From NCBI GenBank assembly GCA_947460345.1, contig CANHGM010000001.1:168518-232517 (forward strand): DNA of 64,000 nucleotides, given 5' to 3'. Source of the DNA: Bacteroidota bacterium (GTDB taxonomy: Bacteria > Bacteroidota > Bacteroidia > UKL13-3). Below the pieces are notes generated by a model, which was not told where the DNA came from, did not search any database, and saw nothing but the letters and a program-made list of their open reading frames with translations. The position numbers were made by a program, and so were the translations under genes. This document shows, in pieces, positions 61,201-64,000 of the stretch. Position 1 is the stretch's first letter; the number at the start of each line of letters is the position of its first letter.

Positions 61201-64000
61201 TTAAGATTGGTGTTTGATATAAAATAAGGATTTCCAATTATTGAGTTTGCATTGTAACCGCTATGACCAATTAAAGATGATAATGGAATACCTGTACCAG
61301 ATATTGAAGCAACTATAGTTGAAGATGTTGCACTTGAGTGATAGAATAAGTTGTAGTTAAAACTAGCATTATTAATTGCAAAATAAATATAACCGCCATT
61401 GTCTTGAGTATAGAATCTAGCTAAAGAACTTGCACCTGTAATAGCAAAGATATTATTTCTAATATCAAATGTTGTAGAACCTGAAGTACAACATGTATTA
61501 CTCCAGATACAAGTAGCAGAAGTTGTTGCATTGGCCACATCTAGGTTAATAGTATTGTGGAAAATATCCCAGTTGTAGAATGAAGTTTGAGGCATGTAGA
61601 TACCGATTGCAGAAGTACTTCTGAAACCGCCTCCTATCATGTTGTTAGCCATTAAACCTCTGGCAGAAGCAAATGCAGTAGTACCAGTTAAGTATATACC
61701 ATATTGACCCATATTGATCATTTTGTTACCAGAAATAGACCAAGTTCTAGCAGCAGAACTTGCGTTAGGACAGTTTTGAACAGCTATACCATAACTACCA
61801 GTTGTGTTGGTATTTAAAGTGATATTGTTTCTATCAATTGTTCCACCATTGATGCCTTGAGCAAAAATACCGTATTGGAATGCATTGGTAATGGTATTAT
61901 TTCTGATAATATTACCTGAGTTGTTTACATTGCTTGAACCATATAAACCAACTGACAAATAACCACCAGCAATGGTATTAGAATCGATATTACAATTGGT
62001 AAATAAACCATTAGTGGTATAAGAAGTAGCACTTCCGTTCATTAATATTCCAATATAATTGGTACTATTAAAATTAGTAACTGGAGTACTTCCAAAATCA
62101 ACGATACAATTATTGATATTGATATTAGAATCTACTAAAGTACTTAACAATTGAACAGGCCATGCATTAGTTCCATTGGCACGTATAGTTAAGTTTCTAA
62201 TAGTCACATATTTTGAGTTAGTTATACGAATTACGTGTGAATTAGCAAGCGTAGAACTTGTAAACTGAATGGTACGAGAAGCAGCATTACCATTACCACC
62301 ATCAAATGTGATGGTATTAGTAGCAGAAGCTCCAGGAGCATTTAATATCTCTACTTGTTCAGTATAAGCAGTAGCACCCATAACTGTAAAAGTTGTTGCA
62401 CAACTTACTCCAGAAACATTTAATCTAGAAACTGCAGAAGTAAAACTTACAAAATTGGTTGAAGAAGCTGGGCTTCCTTGGTCAATGGTGTAACTTCCAC
62501 ATAGAGCAGGAGAAACAGTAGTAGTTATGGTATCATTTCCTTTAAAAGCATCTGTAGTTCCATTAGGGCTATCAGAATAAACTACTAAAGTATAGTTCAC
62601 TCCATTACTAAAAGTAACTGGAGAACCAATTGAGACATTAGTAGAAGCACCAGGAGCTAAAGAACCAGTCCAAGCAGTAGTAGCTAAACCACCACCATTA
62701 ATAGTATAAGATACGTTAGCACTGGTTACAGTATTAGCACCATTGTTATTTATAGTAGCTTGAATAGTGTAATTACCAGCAGCAAAAGGAGAAGCAGGAG
62801 CCACTAAAGCAGTTACTCTAATTTCGTTATTTGGTGTTGGAGCCTCATAAGCACCAGGGTCAGTATTTACTGGACGAGCTGTACCATCATAGTCAGTAGT
62901 AGGAGTAGTTAATCTAGGAAGATTGTTACCTGTGTTATTGATATGAAGATCAGTTGAAGAAATGAAGAATGGATTTCCAGTGATTGAGTTAGAGTTTAAA
63001 GCACCAACTCCACCGTTATACCCTATGAATGATGTTGCCGTTAAAACCGTACCACCTTCATATCCATAAGAAGATGAAGAACCACTTCTGTATAACCAGT
63101 TATAGTTCATCATAGCACCTGCGTTTGAAATAGCATAGTAAGCACCATTACCCATATAATAACAATATGAAGTAGAAGATGCATTTGTAACAGCTAATAT
63201 GTTGTTTTTCACTTGTAAGTTAGTTGTAGCATTAAAGTTACAACATTGTGACATATTTAAACAAGCACTGCTACCACCAGAGTTAGCATTGTCTAAGTTA
63301 ATGGTGTTATGGAATATATTCCAATTTAAAATAGTACCATTAAAATAGATACCGTTTGCATTGGTACTTGTAAAACCACCACCTATAAGGTTGTTGAAAA
63401 TAGATCCACGTGAGGTAGCATCAGCAGAACAACTAGTAAAGAACATACCATATTGACCTACATTGTTAATTTTGTTTCTAGAAATAGAATACGTATTAGC
63501 AGATGATAGAGCGTTACAATTTTGGAAATACATACCATAACTACTTGTAGTTCCTCCAGAACCAGTAGCTAATGAACTTACGATATTTCTATCGATAGTA
63601 CCACCGTTTAAGTTATTAAAGTACATAGCATATTGGTAAGAATTAGTACAAGTATTGCCTGTAAATACGTTTGCATTACTAGAAGTAGCACCATAGTTCA
63701 TAGTCGACCAAATATTGCTATAACCACCATTGATGGTATTTGAGTCTATAGTATTGGTACTTAAGTTTCCTTGAGTATTATATGAAGTAGCATTACCATT
63801 TAATACAATACCTTGGTAGTTGGTAGAGGCGAAACTTCCAGTAGATGTTGCACCAAAGTCGATAATACAATTTTTAATGGTATTAAAATTACAAGCAGTA
63901 GAACCTAACAAGTGAACAGGCCAAGCATTTGAACCGTTACCACGAATAGTTAAGTTTCTAATGGTGATATAATTTAAGTTATTGATACGAATAGTGTAAG
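52209..64000 (-). CDS. Giant T9SS-secreted mosaic beta-helix protein, N-terminus beyond the window
   Basis: The frame is open to the right edge, so at least 3929 residues are encoded and the start is outside. From right to left there is one partial module and five more starting near 62495 (CGSYTIDQGS), 60745 (CGNYTINSS), 59050 (ISGNYTINNT), 57367 (MSGVYTIDAS) and 55648 (YTGTYTVNPT), spaced about 1.7 kb. Each holds a parallel beta-helix (IRNLTIRANGTNAW, GYGMYNYYLGVNSGG, NTIQNNIFAAYNG) and a CARDB-like sandwich (ASSIVTPSSPVSAGSQPLK). The module starting near 55648 is different and longer. The C-terminus has a ~120-residue beta domain and a type A sorting domain (SSIYPQPFTGSINVNL ... ILDLNGKTVYT ... 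LAAGMYLIRIQNG). No catalytic residues are recognised. TATATA runs are scarcer here than in the rest of the window, and Asn codons seem richer in AAC, suggesting strong expression or a different history. Confidence 0.93.
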   Translation of the reverse strand, partial: YTIRINNLNYITIRNLTIRGNGSNAWPVHLLGSTACNFNTIKNCIIDFGATSTGSFASTNYQGIVLNGNATSYNTQGNLSTNTIDSNTINGGYSNIWSTMNYGATSSNANVFTGNTCTNSYQYAMYFNNLNGGTIDRNIVSSLATGSGGTTSSYGMYFQNCNALSSANTYSISRNKINNVGQYGMFFTSCSADATSRGSIFNNLIGGGFTSTNANGIYFNGTILNWNIFHNTINLDNANSGGSSACLNMSQCCNFNATTNLQVKNNILAVTNASSTSYCYYMGNGAYYAISNAGAMMNYNWLYRSGSSSSYGYEGGTVLTATSFIGYNGGVGALNSNSITGNPFFISSTDLHINNTGNNLPRLTTPTTDYDGTARPVNTDPGAYEAPTPNNEIRVTALVAPASPFAAGNYTIQATINNNGANTVTSANVSYTINGGGLATTAWTGSLAPGASTNVSIGSPVTFSNGVNYTLVVYSDSPNGTTDAFKGNDTITTTVSPALCGSYTIDQGSPASSTNFVSFTSAVSRLNVSGVSCATTFTVMGATAYTEQVEILNAPGASATNTITFDGGNGNAASRTIQFTSSTLANSHVIRITNSKYVTIRNLTIRANGTNAWPVQLLSTLVDSNININNCIVDFGSTPVTNFNSTNYIGILMNGSATSYTTNGLFTNCNIDSNTIAGGYLSVGLYGSSNVNNSGNIIRNNTITNAFQYGIFAQGINGGTIDRNNITLNTNTTGSYGIAVQNCPNASSAARTWSISGNKMINMGQYGIYLTGTTAFASARGLMANNMIGGGFRSTSAIGIYMPQTSFYNWDIFHNTINLDVANATTSATCIWSNTCCTSGSTTFDIRNNIFAITGASSLARFYTQDNGGYIYFAINNASFNYNLFYHSSATSSTIVASISGTGIPLSSLIGHSGYNANSIIGNPYFISNTNLNIGDGSRNVPRISSVLIDYAGTSRGTSTDIGAQENPGVANDVSISALTPANPNLVAGSNNIVATLKNNGTNTVTSANVSYRVNGGSIVSQAWTGSLAAGATTNVTFSGGSAYTFAANTSYVIKAFSDSPNGTSDAFPPNDTFTSNTLSVPLCGNYTINSSIAPSSTNFTSFNSAVSMLNASGVSCKVTFNVAANTYTEQVNLGAILGTSATNTVNFDGGTGNAATRILTFSSTLSTANYTVNLNGANYVRFKNMTINATNGTWGTAMQYTGNASNDSFFKVTFNGISTTSTSQQYSVITSSTSGSNVSNDIVIDSCTINNGSIGMYNYSSSSSSLGSSSQRTTLSNSTLTNQYYIGIQNQYMDGVVIKGNTITTNSAYTNYNGIYNYWIMVLADANKTIITNNRISGAVGGYGMYNYYLGVNSGGSTPARRYLIANNYIQIGSSANATIGMYNNQDNGVDYIYNSINIGTSQTANTSAAAYFQQGYGSYQNTIQNNIFAAYNGAASIRMDINGMYSTCNYNDLYTTGSTLGYYNTSTACGTIAIWRTNSARDLNSINVAPAFTSNTVLTHNNTSLKFGTPLASLMTLDIDGRPRSVTLPYMGGYERPVPNNMGANLLLSPSLPTSTGTFNVRVNVKNNGGNTITNATIGFKFNGGAAVTTAYTGSLVSLDTTSYNFTTPQITIASGSNTLKIWGVASGDGDNTDDTLTFTFCPGISGNYTINNTIAASSTNFTTFASAIAALNTCGGVSGPIKFTVTGTFNEQVIIPAITNASNTNSITFDGGAGNAASRILTFSANVTNNFTVGLNGARFIRFKNMTINATNTTYGTAMYYYNNASNDSFQNVIFNGINMSSTSQQYAVISSPTSGTNVSNDIVIDTCVINNGSFGMYNYSSSSSSLGSSSQRTTLTRSTLTNQYYMGVYNQYLDGIIINKNIITTNSAFTSYNGINNYWIMCGADANKTSVSGNKISGAVGGIGIYSFYNGVNSSITTARRYLYSNNMIQIGSGANQAVGLSEGNGNGVDYIFNSVNVGTSQSTNASGAAQFTGTAYGSNTIQNNIFSAYNGAPSMRVDNFTYYPTVNYNQYYTAGANFAFIGGSAYSNFNAWKAATITTDANSINVVPSFTSTSDLHISSVCNNGTNLSTLTTIDFDGSTRPSVPDMGADENTTSPANDMQASSIVTPSSPVSAGSQPLKVLVRNNGSASVASLSMSYIFNGGSPVSQTFTFSPALAQCDTATVTFSSNITVGSGANTIKTYTSLAGDAINSNDTLNATFCTSMSGVYTIDASIAASATNFQTFTAVASQLSCGGVSGPVVINVAAGTYTEQVTLGGISGSSLTNTITFDGGAGNAATRILTFNANSTNNYTLSLAGASFVRFKNISINSQNTTYGIALFYTANASSDSFQNVIFNGVTTTSTGQNLAVISTNTSGTNVSSFMVFDTCVINNGAYGVYNYSSSSSSFGASAQRTTYTRNTFTNQYYMGIMNQYVDGVVIKNNTITTNSAYTNYYGLYNYWVMVLADANKTIITGNKISGAVGGYGMYNYYLGVNSGGSTPARRYLVANNFIQIGAGSNSAYGMYNSQDNGVDYVYNTINMTSSLASNASVAAWFQQGYGSYQNTINNNIFTASAGGSAVRLDINSMYTNFNYNNLYSTGAVLGYYNTSTACSTLTTWKSTSSRDANSVSVSPTFTSISDLHIINKSCMDNQGTPVTSLMTVDIDNTTRSVTTPDIGADEYTANTYDVATTLVISPASTSIASATNYTITARVKNFGNTPVTSVVMNYSINGSVTSQTFTPGVAIQPCDSANFSFSVQTMFPAGNTIMKVYNGNINGGNADQDNTNDTVQNTYCTPYTGTYTVNPTLPVSNTNFLTISSFVSSIYNCGIAGNVTVDIADGVYTNQLNFVGKIPGSSPTVGVTFRPASGDTGVWINVTGAHAINLNGAKYITFDGRAGGTGSSRIMNIYTSSVAFSNMVMTNDATCDTIRYCNLFSNNTATGTVSISTTTATTGNDSNTFEYNQFNMSTSTPLSHINASGTAAKENDYITIRNNNFLNVFVSGSANVAGILNLGNDRFWNILNNKFTQTMINLPVGAVTTNVHGIFFNNTTEGGHLVQGNEIGGSISGIAGSIYQIGDATVPNGQLNQVFPIRTNSPSTTLPIYIYGNTIRNISVHINAAGLQSTFAAVLLSVGNAEVGGDGPSKGNMLGDTAVAGSIQVTNYNATGASRVCGIRIINGTVNTKIKNNAIGGLSYTNVAVGASTSAEVLGIQHLSSAINGSTCFIDSNYIGSATITNSIENKSGSNGPALLGGILVTAGGTSHIHYVRSNTINNLYNGYTGVLSTSTSYGIMTGNATSAARFMIDSNTVSNIVSENANTVLGATSAVIGIGLSSSTTQASPEILRNNINNLRANGLNANVIGLFHNNSGANGLISRNRIYALTNTNASNSSASINGIYNSLGGTTSYTNNQIALSNGSNTNDVTINGLYDVSASTLNYYYNSIYVGGTSTSGSNSSFGYRRTSTGVHRFVNNIVYVDRVGGSTNNYSMNISSTTNLTSNYNLLVSSNLTKIGTFSAIDRTFATWKSSTGKDANSWSELSDSVVADSLFTNKNVGNLTINNTTKASWYVNGNGIAGTTSGNIATDYNNTPRGTTLGYGTDIGAHEFTPTVAPPFARQSGAFANNDSLTFTFGGRLIARTKWHASTGATLPTSLNVQYWSGTNPPDPTNNGLNPSAQFMNFYTQFTAVGGSAYEYDATVFYDDALLGSNPSESAMEIAKAPDAGLGAWKVHAASEIDATNNYLRLNGLNSFSSFGASNFTNPLPVQLMNFEVVANDKNADLTWVTASEINNKQFNILRSIGNGAFTKVGMKKAAGNTMNATSYSFTDVDVLSKAKGSPVHYKLEMVDEDDNITLSDVRTIYPTSVMNVSSIYPQPFTGSINVNLNLSTDAFVTISILDLNGKTVYTNSNQYKLGKTIVNLNTAELAAGMYLIRIQNGEEVITSKVFKK
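55640..62500 (-). repeat. Tandem ~1.7-kb modules within the giant gene
   Basis: Four consecutive modules have starts near 62495, 60745, 59050 and 57367, and the last ends near 55650. Unlike the older modules of the neighbouring giant gene, some segments here are close to identical in DNA. For example 56580-56605 and 59950-59975 share agttatacataccataacc and flanking bases, and SSSSSSLGSSSQRTTL recurs at the same place in two modules. This points to recent duplication or conversion. Confidence 0.9.

Noticed and set aside
52209-64000. Possible CRISPR or tandem DNA satellite because of many repeated short strings
   Set aside because: The repeats are ~1.7-kb coding modules in one open frame. There are no short direct repeats with unique spacers.

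Overview
This AT-rich window reads as chromosomal DNA of a Bacteroidota bacterium, probably from a Chitinophagia/Sphingobacteriia/Flavobacteriia-like lineage that the sequence does not narrow further. Four lines of evidence support this. Four large proteins end in type IX secretion system (T9SS) sorting domains. The T9SS gene porQ is present. The metH gene is split into two ORFs. Many genes have a TAnnTTTG -7 element just upstream, the Bacteroidetes sigma-70 promoter signature. I see no tRNA, rRNA, CRISPR array, insertion sequence or phage gene.

Layout. 0-2.4 kb (minus): start of sdhA, then sdhC, then an RluB-type pseudouridine synthase with a repeat-rich basic N-terminus. 2.5-8.9 kb (plus): a 2OG-Fe(II) oxygenase, then a SAM-I riboswitch controlling a two-gene cobalamin methionine synthase, followed by a DEDDh-exonuclease/GIY-YIG nuclease. 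8.9-11.9 kb: M48 lipoprotein peptidase, MacB/FtsX-type permease, GNAT acetyltransferase. 12.0-22.1 kb (plus): urocanase, EEP-family membrane protein, M1 aminopeptidase, small lipoprotein, galE, small membrane protein, glycosyltransferase, carboxypeptidase-regulatory-like protein and selD, tightly packed. 22.1-25.5 kb: a PKD/T9SS cargo protein divergent from an ECF sigma factor, whose 3' end overlaps a gene for an unusual inner-membrane-anchored beta-barrel protein. 25.5-31.2 kb (minus): comEC, a double amidohydrolase and a low-molecular-weight phosphatase. 31.3-34.1 kb (plus): porQ, an LptF/LptG-family permease and a spermidine-synthase-like methyltransferase. 34.2-39.7 kb (minus): short ssb, M20 amidohydrolase, rlmB, osmC, glyA and a GH10-like lipoprotein. 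39.8-43.7 kb (plus): a 1183-residue SBBP/PKD protein with a type B sorting domain, and a DciA-like gene. 43.7-64 kb (minus): two giant paralogous beta-helix repeat proteins, 2572 aa and more than 3900 aa, the second running off the right edge.

Functional themes. One-carbon and methionine metabolism is represented by metH under SAM control and by glyA. The T9SS and cell-surface theme is represented by porQ, four sorting-domain proteins and the two giant beta-helix mosaics. The least conventional pieces are the sigma/beta-barrel pair at 23.5-25.5 kb, which could be a one-protein trans-envelope signalling device, and the giant mosaic gene at 52.2-64 kb, whose modules show a patchwork of similarities and a base composition unlike the rest of the window.
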